This document shows positions 40,684 to 52,445 of a stretch of 64,000 nucleotides of DNA, piece by piece. Below the pieces are notes generated by a model. It was not told the origin of the DNA. It saw only the letters and a list, made by a program, of their open reading frames with translations, and made no database searches. The stretch lies in assembly GCF_024586455.1 (NCBI RefSeq), contig NC_065920.1:53187109-53251108 (forward strand). The letters are read 5' to 3'. The DNA comes from Bactrocera neohumeralis (taxonomy: Eukaryota > Arthropoda > Insecta > Diptera > Tephritidae). How positions within the stretch are numbered: position 1 is the first letter of the stretch; every line of letters begins with the position of its first letter. A program made the translations under genes and the position numbers.

Positions 40684-41995
40684 TACAGGTCCGGCACTCG
40701 TATTCAATTAAAAAAGCCATAAATTCGGTTTGGAAAATTATTTTTATTTATTTTAAAGTACAAAATGTGTGAAAATAATCATAAATTCAGGACCAATTCA
40801 CTTTTGCTCGATATGACCACCTTTTGCCTTAACTATGGTCTTGAGGCGCTCAAAAATCGAATCGCAAGCTGCCCGAATGTGACTTGCCGGTATTTTGGCC
40901 CACTCACGGACAATGGCTTTCTTCAGCATCTCGAGACTGGTCTATTTTTTACTTTGGACCTTGCTCTCCCAAATGGCCCAGAGCGAATAATCCATTGGAT
41001 TCGCATCTGGTGAATTCGAGAGCCATTGTGTGGTCGTAATGAAGTTCGGAACGTTGTTTTTCAGCCATTCTTGATTCACTCGCGCTTTGTGAGACGGTGC
41101 TGAGTCTTGTTGAAACGTCCATGGTTTGCGACTGAAATGTTTGTTTGCCCACGGCTTCAAAGCAGCCTCCAGAACACTTTCCCGATAATATGTCGCTTTT
41201 ACTTTGACGCCAGGCTCGATGAAAACATTTGGAGAGCGCCCATCGGTGCGCGCGGTGACAGCGGCCCAAAATATTATTTGTGGCGGGTGCTGCCTCCTGG
41301 TGGCCAACCGATGACTTAGATTCTCGTATGAACGGTCGGTCAAGTAAACCCTATCGTTTTGAGAGTTTACGAATTGCTCAATTGGAAACATTTTTTCGTC
41401 AGAAAACACAATGTTCGGAATTTGACCGCTTTCGGCCAAGCGAAGCAACTGCTTCGCTCTCTCAAGTCTTACTTGTTGCTGCTTCGGTGTGAGATCATGG
41501 GCCTTTTGGAACTTGTAAGGCTTGACCTTGAGCTCATTTTTCAATATGCGTCGGATGCTGCGGTCGGATATTTTCAGTTCTTTAGCCATTTGATTGGCAC
41601 TTCGTCGTGGATTTCGCTCAAGTCGCTTCTTCACTTTCCGAACCATCTCACGTGACGTTGCAGTCTTTTGATGACCACCTCCATGGCATTTTGCGATGCT
41701 ACCAGTATCATTGTAACGAGTGATGGTGCGATAAACAAAAACTTTATTCACATTAAGGTGTTTGAGCTCACGAACAATTTCTGGCTGTGATTTTCCAGCT
41801 AAATATAAAGCAATCACACTATTACGTTTGAATTCCATCGCTGATCACTTTTTTTGCGTTCATTTTTGGCAAAACGCTTTTGTACACTTGTGAACAATAC
41901 TCTGAACTGTCATTCAGCAAATTTATAAACAGCTGATTCCAGTGCGACAGCTGCGCAAACGGTCTGAAGTTGGACTTCGAGTGCTAGACCCTGTA
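40684..41995 (-). mobile_element. maT-type (DD37D) mariner relative, near intact
   Basis: The 1312-bp element has matching ends TACAGGTCCGGCACTCG (40684) and, read in reverse from 41995, TACAGGGTCTAGCACTCG, each including the terminal TA target dinucleotide. It contains one transposase gene (40798-41838, minus) with a single internal stop. This length is normal for the family. It lies within LINE debris. It is the best preserved transposon in the window. Confidence 0.88.
40798..41838 (-). pseudogene. maT transposase with one in-frame TAG
   Basis: Starts at ATG 41838 (MEFKRNSVIALYLAGKSQPE) and is open for 298 codons to a TAG at 40942-40944. The same frame then continues for a further 47 codons (TSLEMLKKAIVREWAKIPAS ... 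KGGHIEQK) to TGA at 40798. Residues 1-50 and 60-112 hold two helix-turn-helix modules. The catalytic triad is D147 (IVFSDEKMF), D245 (TFQQDSAPSH) and D283 (NPMDYSLW), with 37 residues between the last two: DD37D, the signature of maT elements. All three aspartates are present. Apart from the one nonsense codon no frameshift is seen, so inactivation is recent or incomplete. Confidence 0.9.
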
Positions 41996-42265
41996 ATCAC
42001 AGCGGAACTCAATTCCTCTAAGACCCTACATCTCCTATATGGACTGCTTGAAGTATGCAGTGGATGAACAGAAGCTGGAACATTACTTTTGCAAATGTTC
42101 AGTCTTCAGCCGCTTAAGACGGGATATATTTCATGGTTCCCAATGTCCCAACTTAAAAGACTTTGCTTACTGGGATGGAAAAATTTACGGTTGATGAATA
42201 AGGCTTCATTTGTTTATCACATGGAAGCACAATGGGCCTATTGTTGGCCTAAGTGCGGTTGCCTG
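41996..42265 (+). pseudogene. LINE C-terminal fragment
   Basis: Plus-strand translation near 42075-42160 reads HYFCKCSVFSRLRRDIFHGS then QCPNLKDF. It resembles the HLLC.C.A..R.R...G block at the C-terminus of jockey/I-type ORF2. Probably the continuation of 39890-40683 past the maT insertion. It is followed by the next mariner. Confidence 0.5.
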
Positions 42266-42274
42266 CGGTCTAGT

Positions 42275-42835
42275 ACGAGGTGTGTTCAAAAAGTATCGCG
42301 AATTTTGTGTTTTTTTCAAAAATTATTTATTTATTCATGAATATCTATTTTGTTCCCTTCAAAGTAATCCCCATGAGATATTATACACTTGTGCCAATGG
42401 TTTTTCCAATCTTCGAAGCACTTTAAAAAATTCTTTTTTTTTATCTTCTTCAGCTCCTCCTTCGACGCCGTCTTTATCTCGTCAATAGAAGCGTAACGTC
42501 GTCCTTTCATGGGCCTCTTCAGTTTAGGGAACAAGAAAAAGTCACAGGGGGGCAGATCTGGGGAATACGGTGGCTGCGGCATCATTAGTGTGTTGTTTTT
42601 GGCCAAAAAGTCGCGCACAAGCAATGTGTGTGAGCAGGGGCCAAAAAGCCAATTTTTGTTCTTCCACGAATCCGGGCTTTTCTGGCGGATTGCTTCGCGC
42701 AAATTGGGCATAGCTTGCAGGTAATATTCCTTGTTGACCGTTCTTCCCTGTGGCAAGAACTCATGATGCACACGCCCCTGCAATCGAAGAAAACTGTCAG
42801 CAAACTGTCGCCAAATAGCCAACCAAATAAGCAAG
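42275..42835 (-). pseudogene. Mariner, 5'-truncated
   Basis: Minus-strand frame (42331-42834): GRVHHEFLPQGRTVNKEYYL, AMPNLREAIRQKSPDSW, a region where the second catalytic motif HDNAPSH is lost (NWLFGPCSHTLLVRDFL), then NTLMMPQPPYSPDLPPCDFF and LFPKLKRPMKGRRYA, and CFEDWKNHWHKCIISHGDYF then EGN. The 3' end carries a terminal-repeat-like CGAGGTGTGTTCAAAAAGTA at 42277. DNA-binding and first catalytic regions are absent. The missing HDN means it could not act. Confidence 0.85.
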
Positions 42836-43985
42836 CGTAAGAAACATGTACAGATTTTTCATACACCAAAAATGAGCCAAGTGTTGTCAGAGCTAGTAAG
42901 AGTTGCTAGAAAAGCTTTGCTCCGCCTGATATTAGAACCCATAAACTACAGCTGTGCGTGACTTATTCAAAAATATATACGCACCTAAAGCCGTCCTATC
43001 AGCGAACGCATGGCCGGCTAATCGAAAACAAATTGCGCACATGTATACATTTGTTCTTTTCGCTTTGTATTCTCTTTGTAGCTAATACAACTTGTTTTCA
43101 AATCGCTCCCGGCGAAATGTTCCCCAGCAGCTTTTTAAAAGATCATTTAAGATCAACATATTTATATTTGGCGTACAAAAGCGGGCAATCACCTTTGACT
43201 TTGATGACTGGTTTGTGCGCCACACGTTTGCTTTAATTTTCTTTAAATTGTTGTACTTGTGTAACGAATGCGAGCGCAAAGTGGAATATGCGAAACGGAA
43301 ACAGGTACTTACATACATGCATACAAACATGTAGTCAGGCGATAATACCGACTTTTTGCATTTCAATCAACAAACCAAAATACCCAAACCGTGCTTGGAT
43401 ATCCATTGCAGAGGGGGAAATGTTTAAGAAAGCGCTTTGTATTTGCATACACTAGTGTGTACACGCTGCATACTCGTACACTGACAGCCAGCCAGCCAGC
43501 CAGACAAATAAATAAACCGAAGAAATTCATACGAAAACTACTACAGATTTATGTGAACGAGCGCGTCTACAGATCAATAGACACGTATAAGTCAAGTCAG
43601 TCGGACGGACAGTGGCCGGTGCGACCGGTGAGTAGTTAAACAAGCAGCGGCTGACAAGTTAGTGAACAGCACGCACACCATACGTTCTCACATACACTTA
43701 CATACATACAAACATCTGTATATAATTTGTTGCTGTATAAATTAGTTCGTTTGAAAATTACTTCATTTGTTCTGTGTGTGAATGGGAGCAGACTCTTCAG
43801 CGGCTCATTTTGTGTGCTATGAGTCAATTAATGGCCGGCAAGCTAGTTTTTGTTGTAATGTGTTTGTTATTTGCTACGTACAAAATATAAATTGTTAATT
43901 AGTTTACAGATTATTTAATGGGAAGCGCGATTTTCTAGGTCCCAGACGTGATATAAACAGCGAACAGGATTTTTTATGCTAATAA
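42836..43985. other. Unique DNA
   Basis: No gene recognised. 43590-43640 contains TCAGTC and a strong donor-like CCG|GTGAGT. Short CATA runs occur near 43310 and 43700. Confidence 0.4.
43483..43503 (+). repeat. (CAGC)n-type microsatellite
   Basis: GACAGCCAGCCAGCCAGCCA. Confidence 0.95.
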
Positions 43986-43999
43986 TGCATTATATACAT

Positions 44000-45110
44000 A
44001 CATTGTGTCAAAGAAGTATTCAGAAATTTTAAATGAAACGCGAAATATTTAATTGTTCATCAACATTAATTTTGTCGTAACCCCCCACCAGACATCATAC
44101 ACTTATGATAATGATTTTTCCAGTACTGGAAACTTTTTTCATAACTACTTTTTGGGCAGGCCTTCAGCTTCTTCAGCGAATTTTCTTTCAACGCTTCGAT
44201 CGACTGAAAACGTGTTCCGCGAAGTGGGCATTTCAGTTTGGGGAACAAGAAAATATCACACTGAGCCAAATCTGGTGAATACGTTGATTGATCGATGGTA
44301 TTCATTGCATTTTTGGCTTTAAATACGGTCACAATGGTGGCTCAATTCTATGATGCATTGTCATCGTGTAAAATCCTTGAACAGTTCTTTCACAATTCCG
44401 GCTGTTTTCGATGGATGTTCTCACGCATACGCCTCAATACGGCAAGAAGAACTTATTATTTTCCGTCTGCCCCGCCGGAATAAATCCTCGATGCACCAAA
44501 CTACAAATATCGAAAAACCAATGAGCATCAACATGATTTTTGAGCGGTTTTCTCGTGTTTTTTTTTTGGTTTCGGCTGGTCTTTTTTCCCTCCATTCTAA
44601 TAATTGTTGACTTTTTTGCACGTCAAACTAATAAATCAATATCTTATCAGCATTTATAATGCTTTCCATGAAGGTGAAATCGAAATTCGCACGAGCAAGC
44701 ATTTCCAAAGACACCTGTTTACAGTACTATTTTTGAAAAAGTTCAGCTTCATTGAGACGCGTCGAGCAAGAACGCGTTTCATACCCTAATATCCATCGAA
44801 ATTATTGGAACGGACTCGCGATAGACTTGCCTGATGATTTTCAAGCACCATATGCTTCACGTTTTCAATATTTTCATTAGTTGAAGAGGTTGATGGTTGT
44901 CCAGAAAGTTGTCTTCAACGATATCTCGCCCGTCTTTAAGGGCTTTGTACCACTCGTAGGCTTGTGTTTTTGATAAAATAGGATCGCCGTAAGCCTTTTC
45001 CAACATTCACAATGATTCCGCACATGAAATGCAAAATTTTAGACAAATTCTTTGTTCATTAATGAGGTGTATCGGCTTAAGTAGCTGCTGTAAACAAACT
45101 GGTTGACAGA
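44000..45110 (-). pseudogene. Mariner transposase, near full-length, heavily decayed
   Basis: Minus-strand blocks: SKTQAYEWYKALKDGRDIVE (45000-44930), a second helix-turn-helix region, TRENRSKIMLMLIGFSIFVV (44620-44530, from K.MLI.FFD..G), YSPDLAQCDIFLFPKLKCPL then RGTRFQSIEALKENSLKKL, and YEKSFQYWKNHYHKCMMSGG. Third catalytic motif kept (AQCD). The first two are unclear. Several frameshifts. The 'FDKTQAYEWYK...GRD' wording separates it from the 3960 copy. Confidence 0.78.
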
Positions 45111-45179
45111 TCGCGCTCATATTTGACGAAGTAATTAAGGATAGTCCTACCAATTTAAGAAAATATCATTGACCCAGGG

Positions 45180-45690
45180 AATGTAATTACAATTTCTGCG
45201 AATTTTTTTGTCGAAATGTATACTAGGAAGCAGAGCTACGTTGTGAAGCATATCTTTTGTAAACTCTGCTTGACGTCATTTTTGCGATACATTTGTCTAA
45301 AATTGACACGCTTCAGACACAAAACATTAACCAAAATATATGTAGTGTTGAGTCGAAACATAAGAGTTGTTGTGATCCTTTAATATCTCTCGGATGTCAA
45401 AACGAAGATTTTCAAGTATTATTTCTCTTACTTGTTTATTAACAGCGGTGAATGGAGGACTCGTTTGAAGTTTTCATCGACTTCACGACACTAATTGAAT
45501 ATTTGATGTCACTCAAATACTTGTGTTTCCGATAAAGTAGGCTCCCCACAATACATCTGAAACATTTTAAATAATCATTTAGACGGACTCCTCTTGGAAA
45601 ACAAAATGCCAAGGAAATTTGTTGAAAACTCGTTAAAATGACAAACGCCGGAAAAGAAAATCGAACCATAACAATAACTCGAAGCATTTC
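45180..45690 (-). pseudogene. Mariner transposase N-terminal fragment
   Basis: Pieces on the minus strand: LSETQVFE, a GREDVDE-like stretch, then INK.VREIILENLRFDIREI and LKDHNNSYVSTQHYI, and LKRV.F.QMYRK. This parallels the second helix-turn-helix of mariner transposases (ENIE.V..I.LENRR.TIRE.A...NIS). Frames change repeatedly. No catalytic part. Distinct from the adjoining 44-kb copy. Confidence 0.55.
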
Positions 45691-45832
45691 GGAGGTGCTG
45701 GTGGAACAAAACGTTTGATCATCAAAAAAACTAATCGAAAATATTCATGAATCACTAATTTTAACTTGGAAGTTTAATGGAGATATCTACCAGAAAAATC
45801 TTCAAAAAGTTACAGCTTTCCAGTGTTAATAA

Positions 45833-46378
45833 TAGGTTGTCAAAAAAGTCTTGCGGTATTTTCGCTAGTTGGCGCTGAAAGCGCGTAGTTCTAGTTTTAT
45901 TCGTCGCATCGGGTCATGCTTTACCTTTTTGGAAAGCTCATTTCACGCGCTAACACGTGTTTGATTGATTGTCGTTTCTTTTAAGTCGTTCGTGAGTTAT
46001 AGCGTCGCAAACATGGAGCAAAATAAAGAGAAAATACGGCATATTTTACAGTACTAATACGATAAAGGCAAAAACGCATCTCAAGCCGCCAATAAAATTT
46101 GTGCAGTTTATGGACCCGATATATTTTCCATTTCCACCGCACAACGATGGTTTCAACGTTTTCGTTCTGGTGTGAAGGTGGTCGAAGATGCGCCACGCTC
46201 CGGAAGGCCTGTCGTCGAAAATTGCGATAAAATCGCTGAATTGGTCGAAAGAGACAGGCATAGTAGCAGCCGTAGCATCGGCCAAGAGCTGGGCATGAGT
46301 CATCAAAAATTCATTTCAATTTCAATAAAAAAAAAAAATTCAATAAAAAATACCGCAAGACTTTTTTGACAACCCATT
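45833..46378 (+). mobile_element. DNA-binding-domain-only mariner derivative, copy 3
   Basis: Same structure and deletion junction as the copies at 6978 and 23854, with ends AGGTTGTCAAAAAAGTCTTG and CGCAAGACTTTTTTGACAAC. The start ATG is at 46013, but codon 16 is TAA (tyrosine in the other copies), so the protein is broken. A downstream frame from 46172 still covers the linker and second helix-turn-helix. Confidence 0.85.
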
Positions 46379-47364
46379 ATATTAATTTTCGGTTTAGTCT
46401 TTTCTTTTCTCCATGAATAAATTTTTGCATGAATCATATTCAAAATTAAAACTCAATTACAATCCCTCGGATTATCATACCAGCATAAACCTTTTTGACT
46501 TTATTCGTAAATAATGTTTTCATTGAATTGAATATTTCATTATAAAAGTATTCAATGTATACCTTAATAACAACAACGTGCGGCCGGATCTAATGGTAGA
46601 CTTATAGATTTTACATTCAAGTCTAAAAAAGCCGGAAACTCTTAGAGCTTAAGCTCTTCCGAGCTACGAAGAGCTGACATAGTAATAGTTACTGATTGTC
46701 ATTTTTTGTTAGTAAAAATGGAAGGCTATAGTATCCGTTCTATTATGATAACAAGCTTGTCATAAACGTTTTCCATACAAGCATTTGATTCCGATCGTTC
46801 AGTTTGTAATAATTATAGTGGCCCGATATCGTAATATACTGACATACATATATATAGTATAAATACAAATTGCTATATATATATTAACGATTATCACGTC
46901 TATTTTTAACATTTTCGTTATGATATAAGTATTTAACACAATAAATATTTTTAACATTTTCATTATGATTATTTAACACAATAAATATTTTTAATTTTTA
47001 ATACAAACAACCAGCCATTGTTTGCTATCGAAGCCTATAATTAATACCCTTTTTCATAGAATCGTTTTTTAATATTCATAATCACCTAACCTGATATGAG
47101 TATAATTCAAACAATGGACGAAGACAGTATTAGGCAGGCGTAGCCAAAAGAAGCGTGAATCATAGTCGACGCTTGAAGTGAGATCAAAGCGAATAAATTA
47201 TTAAAAAACAGCTTCAAAAAAAAAAAAATAATAAACAACTAAGAGAAAGGAAAACAGAGAAAGAACACAGATATTTAAGATAAAATCGATCGAAGTAAAC
47301 ATGTGATTGCCACGTGTGTTGGTAGAGAAGTATGTTCCAAGAAACCAAAAACATAAATTGTAGT
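46379..47364. other. AT-rich DNA with one repeat scrap
   Basis: 46745-46850 resembles the TTAGGGTGGG element interior (GATCGTTCAGTTTGTA, GGCCCGATATCG). A tandem pair of ATATTTTTAACATTTTC..ATTTAACACAATAA occurs at 46905-46990. No gene. Confidence 0.5.
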
Positions 47365-47735
47365 TTTTGGTTAGGTTAGGTTAGGTTAGTCTGGTATGCC
47401 AATGAGCCACGCATAGACCAGTTTTGGTTCTTTGCGATACCAGATGGAGTTCAGTTACTAGGTCCATGAGAAACAGTCTTCCTTTAGGATGCCTGCGCTT
47501 GACGTGAGTTTTAACAGACTCGGTGGTCTCACTATCGATACTTCGTACAGTGTATCATACCGTGGAGACCACAGATGCTCACAGCGTAGTCTTGCCAAGG
47601 CAGGACCAGTGCACAAGAGATGCTTCATAGTTGCCCTGGTGCCTTGGTCTAGACATTTCCTGCATTTCTCGATTTGTCAGCCTCATTCTGTAGGCGTGGG
47701 TCATCTCCTGATAGTTAGTTGTAGTTTTACCAGAG
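47365..47735 (-). pseudogene. LINE Cys-rich C-terminus plus 3' end
   Basis: Minus-strand translation: KCRKCLDQGTRATMKHLLCT, GPALARLRCEHLWSPRYDTL, YEVSIVRPPSLLKL and SSAGIL. C..C.D.GTRETMEHLLC.CPALA is the jockey/I-type C-terminal block, with one Cys changed to Gly. It is followed by a 3' untranslated region shared with 15868-16005 and a CTAACCTAACCTAACC tail at 47373-47391. Confidence 0.8.
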
Positions 47736-47929
47736 TATAAAAATATATATCCAACAGAAAAATGTCCACTTATCGAAATATTGGTATTTTAAAGACCTAT
47801 GCAATAGTTTAAGGAAAAATAAACTTAAAGTAAAAATCGATATTTTCCAAATTTCCATAATCGAATGTGGGAATTTCATATCAGAGCGTCGGAAAATACT
47901 GATTAATTTCAATACTGATCAGTTAAATG

Positions 47930-49730
47930 AGCTGGTACGATGAAGAGTACCGTGTTGCAGCGGAGAGAAAACCAACTGACCACCGAGAGTTGAAGAGGAA
48001 AGCGATTTGCAGACAAAAAAATAAGAGGCTGAAATATGTGAGTACGAAGAGCTTGACAAGCTGACCGACCCGAAGATTCTACGAAAAGATGCGGCGACTA
48101 ACAGAAGGTCTCAAGACGGGAGCATGCTATTGTAGAACCCCCAGAGTTGATTTAGTGAATACTGAAATTATGAAGAAATCACTTCTCAAGCCTGCTGAAT
48201 GGCAGTGAAAACGTAACACCTGGAGATAGTGAACCCGATCGATGAGTATGGAGTAGACGTACCATTGTTCGATCATGAAGAAGTTGGAATAACAATTACT
48301 CGTCTGTAAAACAACAAATCTACAGGCGCCGATGGATTGCCGACCGAGCTATTCAAACATGGCGGCGAAGAACTGATAAGGAGCATGCATTACGTGTAAA
48401 ATATGGTCGGACAAATGCCCAATGATTAGAATTTAAATATGCTATGCCCAATCCACAAAAAGGGAGACCCCACATCCAGTGCCAACTACCATTGGATAAG
48501 CCTCCTCAACCTCGCGTATAAGGTTCTATCGAGCGTATTGTGTGAAAGTTTAAAGCCCACCGTCAAAAAAATTATTGTACCTTATCAGTGTAGCTTGTGG
48601 GCTGGAAAATCAACAACTGACCAGATATCCACCATGCACAAAATTTTGGAAAAGTCAGGTGAAAAAAGAATCCGCACACACCATCTCTTCGTCGACTTTA
48701 ATGCTGCTTTTGACAGCACGAAAAGGAGCTGCCTTTATGCCGCGCTGTCTGAATTTGGTATCCCCGCAAAACTAATTCGGTTATGTAAACTGACGTTGAG
48801 CCGACCAAAAGCTCTGTCAGCAGCAGCATCCCCGAGCCGTTCAATACCGCGAGGTTTCAGATAAGGTGACTCTCTATCATGCGACTTCTTCAATCAACTG
48901 CTGGAGAAAATAATTCGAGCTGCAGAACTGAATAGAGAAGGTACCATCTTATATAAGAGTGTACAGCTGCTGGCGTACGTCGCTAATATTGATACCATTA
49001 GCCATAACAATCACGCCGTTAGTTCTGCTTTCTCCAGAACGGATAAGGCAGCGAAGCAAATTTGTCTGATGGTGAACGAGGGAAAGACGAAATATATCCT
49101 GTCATCAAAAAAACAGTCGTCTTGGCTCTCACGTCACTGTTGATAGTCATAACTTCGAAGTCGTAGAAAATGCCGTCTATCTTGGAACCAACATTAACAG
49201 CAACAACAATGTCAGCCTCGAAATCCAACGCAAAATAACTCTTTCCAACAGGTGCTACTTCGGGCTGAGTAGGCAATTGAGAAGTAAAGTCCAAGTCTCG
49301 TCGAACAAAAACCAAACCATATAAGTCACTTATCATCCCGTCCTGCTATATGGTGCAGAGACATGGACGATGACAACATCTGATGCGACGGCGTTACAAG
49401 TTTTCGAGAGGAAGGTTCTGCGGAATATATATGGTTCTTTGCGCATTTTGACATACCGCAGCCGATGTAACGATGTACTGTACGAGATACATATACGTCA
49501 CCACTGACATAGTTCAGCGAATTAAGAGACAGAGACTACGCTGACTAGGTCGTGTCATCCAGGTAGATGAAAACACTGCAGCTCTGAGAGTATGCGATGC
49601 AGTATCCGCCGGGGGAAACAGAGGAAGAGGAAGACTGCTACTGCTTTGGAGAGACCAGGTGGAAAAGAACTTGGCCTTCGCTTGGAATCTCCAATTGGCG
49701 CCAAGCCAAGAGAAAGAAGGCTTTAACTCA
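47930..49730 (+). mobile_element. RTE LINE, RT half, degraded
   Basis: Plus-strand order: SWYDEEYRVAAERK (47930), LKNNKSTGADGLPTELFKHG then GEELIRSM, MLCPIHKKGDPTSSANYHWI then SLLNLAYKVLSSVL, PYQCSLWAGKSTTDQISTMH, THHLFVDFNAAFDSTK, SEFGIPAKLIRL, GFR.GDSLSCDFFNQLLEKI, LLAYVANIDTI (the YADD box reads YVAN, so catalytically dead), MVNEGKTKYILSS, NYVYLGT.IN, CYFGLSRQLRSK, VFERKVLRNIYG, RGRGRLLLLWRDQVEKNLA and WQLAPSQER. Frameshifts are common. The same family as 11029 and 33030. It lacks the endonuclease half. Confidence 0.85.
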
Positions 49731-50640
49731 AAAACCATTCCAAGTTTTCATTTAAAATTTAAGTATGTAATTTTGAAAGGCCTATAGAAATAGATTTACT
49801 CAAAAACCACAAGAAATTTGGTCTTAAGGATAAAGTAAAGCGGCTTCCTCTTCAAAATTTTGTGCGAAAAATAATAATCATGTACTCGGTTGAAGTATGA
49901 GAAATACGTAATAAACTCTCTGATCTAAACATACATTCAAATAATGTCAGCTGTGCACTGACATCACTACAGCGATTTGATTGATTGAGTGGGATACACC
50001 TTCAGTCAATATGAAGAATCTAATTGCTTTTAGGTCAAAGCCATATATTAACGACTTTTCCTACTGCTAATACCTACCTGCCACACGCTTTATATCATTT
50101 TCACATTTATTTACTTATGAGTTTTTGTTTGATGTAAGTTTCTTCAAAGGCATTAGACGCCTGCCATAAAATACCTGCCGATATAAACATCTTTGCACAG
50201 TCAAAGTAAATACACCGAAGCCATAAAGTTTCGCGCAAAATTAGACAAATAAATATAATGAGCATTTTATTACCCACAAATAGCTTGGACTGACAGCACA
50301 ACAGCTGCATTGTTGTTTACGCACTTCAAAACCGTAAACGTATGGAAATCGCATACTGCCAACAACAATGCAAGCGCACAAAAAAGAGCAACGCCGTAAA
50401 GTTATCGATGACATTGAAGATTTAATTGACTAATTTGCATGATAATTGTACAAATTGTTGAGTGAAACACCGTCAAATCTGAGAAATCGTGGAAGCCAGA
50501 AGCAAAGTAAAATTATGCTTTTTTATTGAAAAAGTATGAGTTTTGAAAAAATTAACACTGGAAATATGATTAAATAAACATAGAAAAGTGATTAGCAGTT
50601 AAATTTTATTTTATACGCGAAATTAATTTGATTTATAGGC
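49731..50640. other. Unique AT-rich DNA
   Basis: Nothing recognised. Confidence 0.4.
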
Positions 50641-50644
50641 TTTC

Positions 50645-51080
50645 ATTAGGGTGCACCGTAATGAGAAAAAGTTATAATGAGAGAAAATAATAACGAATAA
50701 ACTTATATAAACTCACAAAAATATATCAAAACAAATTATAATACCAATCACAGGCAAAAAAAAAATAATACCCTTCACATATAAGAAACTGATTTTGATC
50801 GATCAGTTTGTATGGCAACCATATGTTATAGTAGTCCAATCTAAGAAATTTTTCTGGAGAATGTAGCGCTGCTCTTGAAAATAATCGGTGCCGAATTTCG
50901 TGAAGAAATCTTGTCGAATAAAAAAGTTTTCTATACAAACACTTGATTTCGAACGCTCAGTTTGTATAGCATCTATATGCTATAATGATCCGATAACGCC
51001 GGTGCCGACAAATGAGCAGATTTTTCAAGAGAAAAGAGCGTCTGTAAAATTGCAGATCAATATCTCAAAAAAAAAGCTTT
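50645..51080 (+). repeat. TTAGGGTG-family dispersed repeat
   Basis: Starts ATTAGGGTGCACCGTAATGA and contains two decayed units of TTGATCGATCAGTTTGTATG and TCGAACGCTCAGTTTGTATA, then GACAAATGAGCAG and ATCAATATCTCAAAAAAAA. Related to 27653-28545. An ACCCTAAT end is missing. Confidence 0.65.
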
Positions 51081-51099
51081 CATTTTGAAAAAGTATGGC

Positions 51100-51480
51100 C
51101 AGCTGACCGCTAGAGCGTCTTTTAGATCAAGCTAAAAGCTTTTAAGGAAAGGTTGAACCCATTACTCTCGAAAGTTATTACAGTTAAAGATATAAAACAG
51201 TTTCTCTGATCTGATCTATCTTGAAGCTGAGTTGAATCTTTGAAGTTGAATTTTGTTGTCACGAGCTTTAAGCTCAATCAAGCTTGAAGCTTACTAATTC
51301 TGTGTGAAGCCAAGTTAGAAGACTTTAAAGCAAACTTCAGTCTATTACACTCTCAAATTTAACTCAATTAAAGACTTAAATAGCTTGGCTGACAGCTAAG
51401 ACGCCAGAGTATCATGAACTTCGTTAACATTTTTATCAAATAGGTCTTGGGATACCTGAAAACTTTGTGAAAGGTGACAG
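51100..51480. repeat. AGCTT-rich local duplication
   Basis: Two related ~190-bp halves: CCCATTACTCTCGAAAGTTA then CAGTTAAAGATATAAAACAG near 51160, and CTATTACACTCTCAAATTTA then CAATTAAAGACTTAAATAGC near 51335, with many AGCTT words between. Confidence 0.5.
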
Positions 51481-52039
51481 ATTATGTAGATATTAAGTTA
51501 AAATAGCAATTATACCGATAGTATGATATGTAGGTATCAAATTATCAGTATAAGCCAGACACAATCGTAGCCGTTACCTTTAGTTGAGGGTATCTGGCAG
51601 TTCGTATGACTTCATGTTGCTCTTCTTTGAACAAACGGATGTTTCAGTCAACGAAAAAAACGACATTATGAAAGGTAGCAAGGTCTCATAGGTCGTGTTA
51701 GGTGTGGTAATCAATCGGATTTTGGTGAAACCACGTAGGATCCCACTTGGAAAGCTGAAAATGTCTGTCTTCTTTGTATGGAACAAGTGGACCGTCGGTT
51801 ATCGAAAAACCGCCTTGAGTCTGCCACAAGTTTATTTAGTTAGCTAATATACTAAGTCCAGCCAATTCGCCTGTTTCGTAGAGCTACGACTAGCGAGATG
51901 CTTCAACTTTAATATAGCGAAAGCTGGACAGTAAAGAATAAAGTGTCTGGATGTTTCCAACTCACCTCTTTTATGCAACATTTACAAATTGCATTATTTC
52001 AAATCTTTAGCCTCACCGCTGGAGTACCAATTCATGATC
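51481..52039. other. No feature recognised
   Basis: Plain sequence. Confidence 0.35.
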
Positions 52040-52445
52040 TTCCTACGACAAAATACAATACGTGGAAAGCATGTCTCGAATAACAGATGGCGCTCTGGAA
52101 TCTGGAATGGGTAAACTTCTGGCATACGCCGATAACACCGATATCATTCTCCAGGCTGGACCAAAAAGCAAAGCAAATGGGTCTGCTAGTGAACGAGGGC
52201 AAGACGAAATATCTCCTGTCATCAAACAAACAGTCAACGCATTCGCGACTTGGCTTCCACGTCACTGTTTACAGTCATAACTTCGAAGCCATTGATAATT
52301 TCTTCCATCCTGGAACAAGTATTAACATCAACAAATACGTCAGCCTTGATTCAACGCAGAATAACTCTTGCCAACAGGTGCTACTTCGGGCTGAGTAGGC
52401 AGATGAGAAGTAAAGACTCAGAAGCGGTTAGCTTTGGCCACTAGG
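52040..52445 (+). pseudogene. RTE LINE fragment around the YADD box
   Basis: Plus-strand frames give LLAYADNTDII (from YADDIDII, with D to N), QMGLLVNEGKTKYLLSSNKQ, NFEAIDNFFHPGTSINI and ANRCYFGLSRQMRSK. These are the palm and thumb of the same RTE family. Frameshifted and lacking both ends. Confidence 0.8.

Noticed and set aside
41107..41655. Plus-strand open frames of 70-98 codons
   Set aside because: Antisense to the maT transposase.
44053..44610. Plus-strand open frames of 62-89 codons
   Set aside because: Antisense to the decayed mariner at 44000-45110.
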